From positions 1-64,000 of the forward strand of contig NGBS01000308.1 of assembly GCA_002245135.1 (NCBI GenBank): a stretch of DNA of 64,000 nucleotides, given 5' to 3'. The translations under genes were made by a program, and so were the position numbers. Shown here piece by piece: positions 22,741-35,000 of this stretch. How positions within the stretch are numbered: position 1 is the stretch's first letter; the number at the start of each line of letters is the position of its first letter. The stretch is from Proteromonas lacertae (Eukaryota; Sar; Bigyra; Opalinata; Proteromonadidae). The notes under the pieces were generated by a model that worked only from the letters and a program-made list of their open reading frames with translations, had not been told where the DNA came from and searched no databases.

Positions 22741-23852
22741 TTATTGCGTTTTCAAAGGATGTTTATCAACACTTTTACGATTCTATTCAAATCATTAACA
22801 AAGTAATATATAATAAATATACATCAAAATTTATATCGCTACCAAGTTCTTTAGGTTTTATCGATATATAAAATACTCCAAATAAGCACCATAATATTCC
22901 AAACACATAATGGTATATTACAGACATATCCACAATATTATTAAACTCCTTAAAAAATATTATACCTGAAATACTACTACTCAATATAAAACTACCTTGA
23001 TAGAGCGGTAATATATAAATTGATTCATATCTCTTTAATCCTTCATTCATTATCAGTATTCCACCACCACATACTATCCCTGTAGCTATTAGAAATATTA
23101 ATTCAAGCAATAGAGTAGAAGTATTTTGAGTTGATTTACAAATTATTCAATTAAAGAATATATATATAAGAGTATATTTAAATAGAAAGGATATATTTTT
23201 AGTAATTCTGTTAATGCTTTCACTACAAACTGGTTTCCAGCCTAATAAACCACTACTTATTCCAAATGATAGTTTTTTCATTGAATCTGTTGTATATTTT
23301 GAATATCCGATGGATAACAATGATGCTATAATCATTGATGATGTTACAATATAATAAATAAAGGAGTGGTTATTACAACTTTCAATAATTTCTTCATACG
23401 AGTAATGATGATCATCTCGCGGTGATGCTCCTGTTACTACTAAACAACCTCTACAGATAGATTTAAAAAAGAGTATTTATACATTGTTATTATTATAGAA
23501 CCTATTATATCTGTTTTACAAATATCTTCATTGAGTAGATAATGGCCAAAAAGTATGTTAAATACGACAGTTAATCCAGCAAATGGTGCTACCATTGACT
23601 ATATGAAGTTATTAATTCTAATTATTACTTGAGGAGCAAAGGCATAAGACAATACAGAAAATAAAGGATTTAATATCATTACCATTATAGTACCTAAGAG
23701 AAACACAAACCATGATCTAGATATGAATGAATAAAGAAATACGATTTAGATTCGTTTTCATCAGATTTTATATGTGAAAGTCTTAGTAATATCTTCCCAA
23801 TTGATCCAATAATACATCCAAATATAGCCAAACATACTCCATAAATCCACAT
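22741..23852 (-). CDS. NIPA-family magnesium transporter, one unexplained in-frame TGA
   Basis: NIPA proteins are multi-pass Mg2+ transporters of the DMT superfamily. Start MWIYGVCLAIFGCIIGSIG; then NPLFSVLSYAFAPQ, SMVAPFAGLTVVFN, LLNEDI, GISSGLLG, and the C-terminal helices with GILIMNEGLKRYESIYILP and FILSSSISGIIFFKEF. Introns of 26-45 nt explain four joins. Between KNIS (near 23190) and STQNTSTLLL the frame stays the same but crosses a TGA at about 23147-23149. That stretch is about 20 residues longer than NIPA relatives, so an unrecognised intron is likely, but I find no GT...AG pair of the right phase. Pseudogene or sequence error are alternatives. Confidence 0.7.
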
Positions 23853-23991
23853 TTCAAAGAAGAAAATTCAAATTGAAAAAGGTTTGTGAAAATAATTTCC
23901 ATTAACCCAAAAATAAAAAAATAATCATAACCATTAAAATAGAAAGAAAATAATAAGAACAATTCAAAACACTTACATATTTTAGCTTCGA

Positions 23992-24610
23992 GATCTACTT
24001 CTTGAATAGCTTCTACTATGATGTCTACGATGATGGTGATGAGAACGACTTCTATATAATTAAACAAATTAAAAATACTTATGAGAATGTCTACTACTAC
24101 GTCTATAAGATGGAGAACGACTTCGACTACGGCTTCTACTGTGTCTATAAGATCTTTCTCTTTTTCTCATTTCATCTGGGGTCTTTCTTTTATTTTTTGC
24201 TAAACTAATTACGATTGATCTGCCGTTAATGTCACCACTGAAATCTAAGGAAGAATTTGCTGATTTTTTATCTTCAAATTCAACAAATGCATATCCTTTG
24301 GATTTTCTATTATTTATAGTTTTATTTCTAACTAATATACCCATTTCTATAATTTTTAGGAAGAAAAACTTGGTTGATTGAACCATATTTGCTAAAAGCA
24401 TCTTTAATGTCTTCTTTTCTATAAATAAATTAATAAACATATATTTACTTAACATCATCATCGACTCCTCTAATAATTATGGTTTTACCAGTACCTTCTT
24501 CAGATCTACACTGTGAATACAATATTATACGAATTCTTAGATTTACTTCGGCTACGACTTCTACTACGACCTCGACTTCCACTTGGACTGGCTGAACGTG
24601 ATCTTCCCAT
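23992..24610 (-). CDS. SR splicing factor with RS-RRM-RS layout, Tra2-like
   Basis: Start at 24610 gives MGRSRSASPSGSRGRSRSRS. The central RRM has TIIIRGVDDDVKKEDIKDAF (RNP2 region) and GKSKGYAFVEF (RNP1), then INGRSIVISLAKN. The C terminus is a second RS/His-rich domain ending SRSRSRS before TAA. Four introns of about 23-34 nt; one falls inside the RNP1 loop so that GG+A completes the Gly codon. RS domains on both sides of one RRM are typical of transformer-2. Such factors recognise exonic enhancers, which is notable in a genome with introns this small. Confidence 0.82.
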
Positions 24611-24814
24611 TAAGAAATAAGAAAAAATTGATCTATGAAAGTTTGATGTTAATCAAGCTTAATTTAAATAAAACTGAATTTCTGATGATCAAATTGTTTT
24701 CTTCGCATGATAAACTACTTAATACATTTTTTATGTATTATTATGTATATTTAAGATATAAATTGATAAATGTATCAATACAAGAAGAAAAAAGAGATCC
24801 AAAAAGGATTAAAT

Positions 24815-25555
24815 CTATTTACCATGATAAATTTTACTATTTCCACTACCACAAGTAAAACACCATGTTACTAAAACAGAAATAAATTGAATAACCATAT
24901 AAATCACAAAAACATCAAATATTGGCATTAACCACTTCTCTACTTCTCTTTGACATGCTTTGAAAAATGAATCATAAGAAGCACAATCTAAAGAATTGAA
25001 ATTATCACACTTTGATATTGTTGTATCATTCTTTCTTAACTGCAAACAACATAAATTGTATGTTTCCATCACACCTTTCTCAAAATTTTCTTTAACGTTG
25101 TTGAAAGGAAAAGCTATGAATAGAAATGATAAAATTAATAATCTGTACAATTGATTGTGATCTTATCTAATGTAATTAAACAACCTAATCCAAAGAACAA
25201 TTCAACTAATATTATTAAAAACATCAATATTGTATAAATCAAAGAATATATTCTTGTACAACATCCTTTCTTATTTGATCTTCCTGAAGCTATACATCCA
25301 ACAATTGAAGTAACAAGAACAACGCTTCCTATCACAATTAGACCAATTGACAGATTCTTAGAGATTAAGTCTGAACCAGTTTCATCAGACTTAGTTAGAG
25401 ATATTGCACCTAATACAATTAATGAAGCACCAATTAACTAATGTTATGAGATATTGAATGTACAAATATGATAGAATTGACAATCCAAAGTCCAAACTTA
25501 AGTAAACACTTACAACATGACTGACACCTACAATTTAAATTGTTTTATCATACAT
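24815..25555 (-). CDS. Tetraspanin-like four-TM protein, start codon apparently split by an intron
   Basis: TM1 follows a typical palmitoylatable N terminus (MCQSCCKCLLKFGLWIVNS). TM2 is VVLVTSIVGCIAS, TM3 LIYTILMFLIILVELFFG, TM4 IFDVFVIYMVIQFISVLV. The large loop has NLCCLQ and further Cys (CDNF, DCAS, ACQ). The only frame-consistent start uses AT at 25554-25555 joined to G at 25527 across a 26-nt intron (25528-25553, GTATGA...TTGTAG on the minus strand). Two more introns join TM1 and the loop. Stop TAG. Tetraspanins organise membrane microdomains. The assignment rests on topology and Cys pattern; the split start is inference. Confidence 0.7.
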
Positions 25556-25691
25556 TTATAAGAAAATATGTTTTAGATGAGAAAAAACACGATTTAAAAA
25601 ATAAACTGAAAATATATTCGTTTCATCATTTCTTAAATACAAAAAACACATCATATATATGAATAAATGTCTTTTTATAATAATAATGGTA
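25556..25691. promoter_or_regulatory. Short intergenic with ACGAATATATT element upstream of the tetraspanin gene
   Basis: On the minus strand, GATGAAACGAATATATTTTC lies about 50-70 nt upstream of the tetraspanin start. The same AAACGAATATATTTT string occurs near 17762, 22639 and (with AACG) 63962. Confidence 0.4.
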
Positions 25692-28600
25692 TTATTCAAC
25701 ATTGTAGAATTCAATTGATAATTCTTTTTTCTCTTTTTCTGTAATACTTGTTAATTTTATACTTCCAATTGATGAAAACATTTCTAAAAATGATTTTAAT
25801 TCTGTTTTATTTATATTTTCTTTCACTGTTATGGATAATTGGATTATGCAATCAAAAATTTCAGTGTTTTCTTTCATCATTCTCAATTCTTTTTCATTTA
25901 ATTCATTTCCTTCTAAATTAATCTCTCTTAACGGTTTGTAATCTTTTAACCTTTCTATTAACATTTTTAAACCTTTTTCACTCATTCCAATATCTATTCA
26001 AATTAAACAATAATATTTATGTTAATACTTGACAGGATTAATGAATAACCATTAAGAAATTTTTCTAAATATTTACATATTATTTCAATTCCTTCATCTC
26101 CAATTGGATTATTAAATATGGAAATGTACCTCACATATTTTGGTAAAGAATCAGTTAATTCTTTTAATCCTTTATAACTAATTCTATTATTGGATAAATC
26201 AAGACTGTTATAATTAATCTGTTTAAATAATGAAATATGAGAATCATTAATATTTAAATCTATTTCATAACACAGTTATATTTAATACCAGAAAAATCAT
26301 ATTTTCTATTACGTTTTCTTTTCTTTTTAATACAATAATCCAAATAATACTCCAATTCTTCATTTGTCCATAATGGATTTTTCATTTGTATAAATGGATA
26401 ATCTTCTTTTTCTAATGATTTAGAACATATTGCTTTTAATCCATTTAATCTGATATTATTTCCATTCAGCTTTACACTCCAACAATGTTTAATTGAATTT
26501 AATTCTTTTGCTAATAACATTACACTTTCATCACCTATTGATATATTGCTCAAATTCATTTCATAAATATAATCATCAACTAACATATTTACCCTATTTA
26601 ATAATAACTTAAATCCATTATTACCTATTGGATTATCTATTGAATAAATATTGACTAATATAGAATACTATCAATAGACAGTTTTTGAATATTATTATTT
26701 TCTTTCACATAATTCACCAAATATTCAATTCCATTTGAATCTATGTTATTTCCACTTATATCAAGTTTATATATCTTTTCATCAGTTTTTTTAAACCACC
26801 TAATAAATAATTTAATCCAGTTGATGATAATCCCATATCTATTTATTATTGAACAAACAATACAATTAAAGAAATATTTTAATAAATGTAAATGTGGAGA
26901 TAATATTTTCATTCCTTCATCTCCTATTTCATTTTCCATATAATTGAAGTTTATTAAGATTTGGTAATAAAGATAAATTGTTTATTAATAATTCAACACT
27001 TTTATATGTTAGTTTATTATCTAAACAATAGAAAAATGTAAAATTATACTACTCAAATCTAACTCCACTATTTCTTTCAATTCGTTTAATCCTTAAAGAA
27101 AAAAATGATTTGAAAAAATCATCATCAATTTCTAATTTGCTCAGATATCGAAATTTGATGTATTTTATTAACTCTGGAATGTTTTTATCTACCAGCAATT
27201 CCTTATTGTTTTTATAGAAAGTAAATGATAATTTTAAAATAGGAAATGTTGAAAATAAAGCTTTTAATCTTTTTGAATAAATGTTTTTATTTCCATAAAT
27301 ATTTATTCTGTTGAGATTTGGATATTTATATAATTCTTCTGATAATAATATCATTGAATCATCATTTAAATCCATTCCAGAAAGATTTAATTCATTTATC
27401 TTGTTGATTAATAAATGTAAATATGGAAGTAATATTTTAAACCCTTTTGGACCAATTGGATTGTCTATTTCAAAATAATATATAATTGAATAAAAGATAC
27501 ATGTAAGATCTACATATTTCAATTTCATCAATGGAAATGATTTAACATATGATTCAATGAAATTATAACTCAAATGACAATTAAATAAATGTAATTCTTG
27601 TAGATTTGTTAATTGACTAAATAATGATCCAAATAATGATTGAAATTGAATTGGAATAGGAATATTAACTAAAATAATAATAAAAAACTACAGGAATTAT
27701 ACCAAAATCAAGTTTTGTGGGATTAATCATTTTCATTATTCTGAAGATATACTTCATTCCTTCTTCACAAAAACAAAGACAACTCAAATTAATTTTGATA
27801 GTATCTTTATCATCTCTATCAGTATCTATATTAAACATCATTTCATCTAAATAACATTCTCTTCCTTCTTTACATTCATGATAAATTTCAAATTGTAATT
27901 CATTTCTTATTGAATAATCTCCCTTGTATAGCTTCATCATTAATAAAATTGCTAATGTTCTTTCATCTGGCTTTTTATTGTAAGATTCAATTAAACTATC
28001 TCTATTTTCTATTTTTATATTATTTATATTATTTATACTCATCTCTTCATCAAGATTAATCTCTTCTTCATTGAAATGGAATTACTGGGAGTTGTGCTTC
28101 ATTTAATTCTATTAATCATAGTAAAGCTAACATATTACATACTTTTCAATTCAGACATTACTTCATTCAATTTCAAACGATCTTTCCTTTTCTTTTTGAA
28201 ATATTCTTTTTAAATAGTAGTTTATATCTTCTCCATATTCACATTTTAATGGAGTATATTTTATATCTCGAATATTCTCTAGAGTTTCTAACATGTTTGA
28301 ACCAAGAAAAGGATATTTTCCACTCATAATATAATAAATATTAATCCAAAATTCCAAATATCACTTAAAATATCTAATTCTTTTCCTAATAATTAGTCAA
28401 TACAAACAAAACATAAATCCTTTATTTTCATATTTCTAACTTCATCTTTTCCTTTATATAACAAATTTTCTAAATAGTCACTTATTATCACTTCATTTTC
28501 ATCATTTAGAAAGATATTTGATGGTTTTAAATCACTATGAATTGTTCCATTTTCACGTAAACTCTTTAATACTGCCAATATTCCATTCAATACTTCAAAT

Positions 28601-28884
28601 GAATCTTTCTCTTCAAAGTATTTTCACATGGGTTTGATCTCATCTAAGTGAGTTTTATACTCTCTCATAACTCTATATAATGAATCAACTTCTTTTTCAA
28701 TTACTTTGTATTTCATTAAACCTTTAATATTCAGATTATTGATTCTGTTCATTGTAGACACTACTTCAACAACAGTTTTTGAATCTAACTCACTCACATC
28801 TGTTACCTTCAATAACTTCTTTGACTTGTTGTTTATATCTCTAATTCTTAATAACTTGTTTTTGTATAGGCAGTCATTCATCAA
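25692..28884 (-). pseudogene. Pseudokinase plus leucine-rich-repeat gene, broken
   Basis: The order is a protein-kinase-like domain, then a linker, then ribonuclease-inhibitor-type LRRs. Kinase traces: NGTIHSDLKPSNIFLN (HSD for HRD), IISDYLENL in place of DFG, LLGKELDILSDIWNFG, SGKYPFLGSN. LRR traces: ELNLSGMDLNDDS, EIGDEGMKIL, YKLDISGNNIDSNG, INLEGNELNEKEL. There is an in-frame TGA near 28624, a TAA before LLGKE near 28396, a frameshift inside the kinase lobe near 28350, and one-base shifts in the LRRs (for example GGAAAATGAA near 26940). Some breaks can be explained by 18-30 nt introns, others cannot. The paralogues at 55648 and 58144 have the same architecture. Confidence 0.65.
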
Positions 28885-29110
28885 CTAATAGAAATAATTA
28901 TAAATAAAAATCTATACTTCATATTTGTGTTTACTCAACCAGTTAGAAAGTGAATTCATTGTTTTCTAACAATAAGAATCTCTATAACAGGAAAATAGAA
29001 ATTTTAAGATTTCAAGCTTTTTACACTAAGGCTTGAGAATTTTCTAAAAAATTCTTCATTTAAAAAACACAAATTCTTTAACAAATAACAATAATTATTA
29101 ATTAATTAAA

Positions 29111-31886
29111 TCAACCTTCATATCTTCGATTTAAAAAATCTTTCAATTCATTCTTTTCTCTCAAAGAAAACAAATCATTCAGTTTATTTGTTTCTACTAA
29201 TCGACATAAATCACAAACACTATTCATATATATAATAATAATAATACTTTTCTATTCTATTCATTATTCCATGAATATGTTTGTCAACATTTGGAAATTT
29301 ACATAATACATCTTTTTCTACTACTCCTTCATTCACTCCGTTATTCATTTCGCTATTCATTTCCATCGCTTCTACTACCACTGGTTCTTCTTCATGAAGT
29401 TTCAATTTGTAGATTATCTAATAAATAATACATTATTATCTAATTATATATATACTTTCATTGAGTGAAGTGGAGAGAATGACCAAATCACTCTCAACTG
29501 AGGATGTTCTTTTAATAATAATAATAATTTAGATCGAACTTGATATAAACTATTGAAATTCTTCTTTTCATTTTCATTACATTCTATCAATAAACAGCTT
29601 ATTCCATAATTTCTACACATCATCTCACTTTGATTGTTTAATCTTCCACTGATTTAAAGATCCAATTAAATCATTTATACTTTTTCTTTCTATACAAATA
29701 TTTCGACTTATTACATAATCACCTATTTCCAATGTTACTGGTAATACTCGAAAACCACTTAAATATAATTCACAAGGTAAACTACTTCGAAATTCTCGAA
29801 GATCAACTATCACTTGAGCTTCTTCACTTCGACATTTTCTACTACTCTTTTTATCTTCAATCTCAATATAATTACATTGTTTTCCTTTGGGTAATACTAA
29901 ATTTGATTTTTCTTTTATTAATTTATCAAAATTATTAAATTCCATCTCTAAATCAGTTCAAATAACAATATTGTTCCATCGATTCATCATATCTTAAGAA
30001 ATATAATCGAATTGATTTTCCTGGATTATCACATCGATATACTTCACTTTCTCTAACTAAACCAAGATTTGGTTCACACATTATTATAAAGGATGGTTTT
30101 ATTGTGTATAACAACATTATTGTTGATTTGAGAATTGAATTACTCGTCATGTATATATTAAAACCACGAATATGCACTATTCATTATATTACAACATCAT
30201 TATAATATAAATACAAACAAATATAAATCCTTCTTCATTTAAGATATTGTTAGCTTTTGTTTCATAGGAATTGATAGAATTTAGTTCATCAGGTGATAAT
30301 ATTGATGGAATATTTATTCCTTTCTATTATTATAACATAATAGAATATATCATACTTTTTGTGATTTGGAATTTAGTCTTTTCATTGTATTCATCAAATT
30401 TCTTTTCAATATCACTGTTTCTCCAAACTATTGTCATTATAAAATATCATAAATATATAAGTACATTCATAAACAATAAATGTCTTATCAACATATGATT
30501 TGAATTATAAAACAATAGGATTGTTGCTCCATTATCCATTTCCATACTCTTTGCTTTTCTTAAACTCAATTTTTGTATTTCATTTAATATCAAATTATTA
30601 TCACTACTGTAATTGTCATTTATTACATAATCCACTACTTCATCACTTATCTTGTTTTTCTCATTCCAACATTCATTTATTTCATGAAATATGCTGTTTA
30701 TCAACTCATATTTTGGTTCTTTTTCTAATAATATATCGACTTTCATTGATTTTCCATCTTCACTTTTATTACTTTCATATACTCGAGATTTAGATAATTC
30801 GATTAATTCATCTATTTAGTAATGAAAATAAAAATCAATTTTTATACTAAATTCAGTATCAATCAACCATACTAATTGTTTATTAGATAATTCAATTGAG
30901 ACATTTTCACTTATTTCATAAAATGTCACACAATCAGTCGTTATTAAGTATTTCAATAAAGAATGGATTGATTTTATGTAGTTTATTGTATCACTGAATT
31001 TATATCTCAATTTCTCTTTTTCAATTATATTCTCTAGTTTTTTAACAAATCGATTGTTTAAATAATTCTTTTTATCAAATTCTATCTCTTTCTCATTCGA
31101 TATAAACAAATTCTTTTCTATTTTCATTCCTTTTAAACAATCATCGATTATATTTATTAATATTGATTGGATTTTATTCATTTTTTCACTCATATCTTGT
31201 TTGAATTGAATTACTTCAGTTGGATGTTCTTCTATACATTTTACTACTTTCTTCTCAAAACGAGGATATAATATCACATTATCAACATTTAAATTCATAC
31301 AAATATGATATAATGAACTGTTATTACTATAACTATTAATTATATTCGAATTATCACTTAAACAGATTATTCTCACATTTTCATTCTTTTCTCTCAATAA
31401 ACTACAGATAAATACTTCACTACAGTGATAATGTAATTGTTCACTATTAAATATGTAAACAGTACTTATATTATTCTCACGAATTCGTTCTTTTAGTAAA
31501 TCAGCTATTAAAATTCGAGATGTGATTATTATTACACCTCCTTGTTTGTATTGTATTAATCTGTAAGATAATTTCATTTCACTGGTTATTACTACTGGTA
31601 TTTGTGTCTCTGGTATTGAATATTCACGTAAACAGCTACACAGTGAAGCAGCCTATGAGATAGTCTATAACAACAACGAATAAATACATAATCATCTCCA
31701 TTCAGTAGAAATACTAATTCATTAGGTCTTTTGTTTAAACAATGGGTTTTCAATACCTCACACAAGATCTAAACAGTAATTATTCTATAAATATACTTTT
31801 GATATTCCTAATCCATTACTGGTAATAATAAGACCACCATGAGGTGATAATTCAGATAAAATGCTTTGTACGATGTCTTTAAACAT
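29111..31886 (-). CDS. XPF/ERCC4 homologue, structure-specific DNA repair endonuclease, two frame breaks
   Basis: XPF with ERCC1 cuts 5' of lesions in nucleotide-excision and crosslink repair. Start chosen at 31886 (MFKDIVQSILSELSPHGG) rather than the upstream in-frame ATG at 31967, because a GAAACGAAT motif precedes it. The degenerate helicase region has NGLGISK, GGVIIITSRILIADLL, and later GKSIRLYFLRYDESMEQ. The nuclease core has DLREFRSSLP, TLEIGDYVI and IERKSINDLIGSLN, matching GDxnERKx3D. The C terminus has an HhH-like pair (FPNVDKHIHGIMNRI, LNDLFSLREKNELKDFL). About seven short introns. Frame shifts by one base at 29953 (before a TGA) and near 29659 (AATCAGTGGAAG where SGRL is expected). 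Both could be sequence errors; if real the copy is dead. Confidence 0.8.
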
Positions 31887-32015
31887 CAAAAATGATTTTC
31901 TAAAAATAGATTCGTTTCGATTTTCATTTTTTATCATTTTAACAACAACATAACAATTCAACAACAAAGATATATATCAAATATAATAATAAAATGTAAT
32001 ATAATAAAAAATCTA

Positions 32016-35000
32016 TTACTTATTTTTACAACAAACTATATTTAAACTTCCATCTTGTAATCCAACTAACATACTTTTCTCATGTTTACTGAAACTAATG
32101 TATCTTATAGCACTCTCAAATCTCAAATCATTAAATAACATTGGATAACCTATATAATATTTATCATTATTTTCTTCCATTTTCTTTTTATGATTTTCTA
32201 TTTCATTCAATTCACTATCAAATACCATTATTCTTCCACTTTCACCTCCACATATTATATATTCACTATCTTCGCTTAGTTTAATAGTATATAATCGATC
32301 ATTTATCTCCTTTTTCTTTAATAAATCACCTTTCAAGTTGTATAATCTTAAGGAATAATCCATCTCACAATAACATAATATATTTCGATTTCTCTTCAAT
32401 ATTCCCAACCAATCAATTCTTAAAGGATGAACTGCAGATTTTCTAGAATTTTCTTCACTTTTCTTTTCACAAATTATTATACTACCAATATAAACTCCTT
32501 TAATTATTGAGTTAATGATTATTCTACCATCATCACTTCCTGAAACAACTAAATCTAAATCACTACAAACATAAACACTTCTGATAATATCATCATGTCC
32601 ACTTATTATATATAACAATTCAATATTATTATTATTATTATTATTATTATTTATCTTATATATATGGACATTAGTATCTCTACTTCCTGTTATCAAGTAT
32701 TTATTATCTTCACTGATTGATATACAAGTGATTATATCTTTATGAAAACTATAACTTTCTTCATATTCAAATGTATTTAAGTTTGTCACTTTAAATGATA
32801 AATCCCAATGTCCACATGTATAGAGTTTTGGATTATTATTGCTATTAGAAATAGCGAATAATTGTTGGGAATGTATTGTTGATGGTTCTTTTATATTGAT
32901 AATTGGTGAATATGGATTACCAACAGTAATATTCTTGATTAAGGATAAATCATACTTATTGGCAGTTGTAGCAGCAGTTGTTGTTGTTGTAGCAGTTGTA
33001 TTTGGTGTTATTATGTAATTAAATAATCCAACACTTCTTTCATCATTGATTGTTGCTAATTTCATATTCTTTTCATCATTGTCACTATCATTCTCTTTAT
33101 CTTTACTATTATCAGATGGATTTGTTGTTGTTGTGGTATAAAATTCAGCATATAATAATGGACTTGCATATAATTGAATCCTTTTAATTACTTCATAACT
33201 TCGATCTTTTGAGATTTCATTCAATTCATAGAAATTTGAATATTTTAGACATTTATTGCAGTTAAAATTACATCTCGAAATCATTGGTAAATCAATTGGT
33301 TTTGGAATTGTTAAAGCATCTCTAGTTGGATGATTTGTTTTAAACAATTTGATTGGACATTGACCAAAATTATCTACCATAACGGATATTTTTTCAAATG
33401 CATTTTTATTATATAAATACAATTTATCTAAATCAAAGTTTTCTTCATAACAGAATGGATTATAAATATTATATACTTTTTCACCTTCTATTCCACTTTG
33501 TTTATAACCAAATATTAAATCAATCCATTCATTTAAATGATGAGATACATAATCACTTTCTAAAGCTAATCGATGTTTATAGATGAAATCTTCAGCAGAT
33601 TTAGCCCATTTTGGTAACACTACATTATTGATCTTAAAACCACGTTGAGTAGTTCCTAAATCGATATTATTTATATTATTAAACATATTAGGGAAACAGA
33701 ACCATTCAGGTATTAATTCTTTTGCATCACTATCATTTTCTATACAACTTTCAAAAGTATCTTTGACATTATAAAACTGTCTATCAGGTCGATCAAATAC
33801 TCCATCTTGTAGGTAAATATGATAAGTTGTAAATGGTTCTATTCGAATTAAATACCATATAACTGAAGCTGGATTACTATAATGAACAGCTGAATGTTGT
33901 GGAGGAGGAATTCTTGTTGGATTGTTAATCTCATCTTCTGTAGTATTTATCTTTTTATTATTATTGTTTCTTTCTTTCATTGATTCATTATATTCCATTT
34001 TTAATAATTCATATTTCTCTTTCATTTGCTGTTGTTTTTCTTCTAATTGAGCTGTTATTGGTAATGATAAATCTCGATATACTTCGGAATTACTTAAATC
34101 TAATTCTTCACTTGTATAATCTTTCAATATCCAAGGGAATATTGGATATTGAGCCAAATCGTTAAATGTTCTACCAGCTATACGGTTTAACATCATTAAA
34201 TAATCAAAATTACTTATCTCATGTCTTTGCCACTTTTCAGTGATTTTTAATTTGTTTAATATTTCGATTGGATTAGTTCCTAAGAACGGATTCATTGTTT
34301 TAAGATTCAAAGAGGTAATTCTATTGATAAAAGTATCTCTTAACTTTATAGTTTTAAAGTTAAATAAATAAGATTTTTCATTATCTAAGTATATTTCTAT
34401 ACCAACATGTCTTAATTGATATCTTCGACATTCAATTGATCTGATTTGTTTCAATTTTATCATTTTACTTTTACTCGCTTTTAATAAATATTGTTTCTTC
34501 ACTCCATGACCATTTTCATTGGCTATTATTTGTCCTTGATATAATTGAGTATCATAGATTGGAGCTCTTGTAAATACTAATACACTATTCGATAAATCTA
34601 ATTCACCTTGAATTACCAACATTGGCGTGATCATTTCAACCTCTGCTTTAAAGATTGATTTCTCTTCTTTCTGTTTTTGTGCTTTAAGAATTGGTTTTAA
34701 TGGTTGTTGTTGCTGTTGTTCTTGTTGCAGTTCCTCTAATTCTTTCGAATTTAATAAGGTTGTTTCATTATAGATTTCATTAATCAAGTTATTTTCTTCT
34801 AATAGAGTATTTTTGATAATATTATCTCTTCTTTCTATTTCTGATTGTGATAATGGATTATTACTAATTTCACCACTTTCTTCTTCACCTTCTTTTCTAC
34901 TTTCAGATCTCTTTAACAATGATGATGATGATGGTGAAGTACTTCGATTATCCCATACACTTGATAATGGATGATTTGTACCTTTTATATTTAATGAAAT

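Noticed and set aside
23120-23210. A definite U12-type AT-AC intron in the NIPA gene
   Set aside because: The 5' end matches well, but no AC end preserves the reading frame; kept only as an open question.
23120-28640. TGA read as Trp or another amino acid (alternative genetic code)
   Set aside because: TGA ends several genes cleanly, often with a second stop after it (51595, 57373, 61487, 63852), and SSAT paralogues stop at the same place with it.
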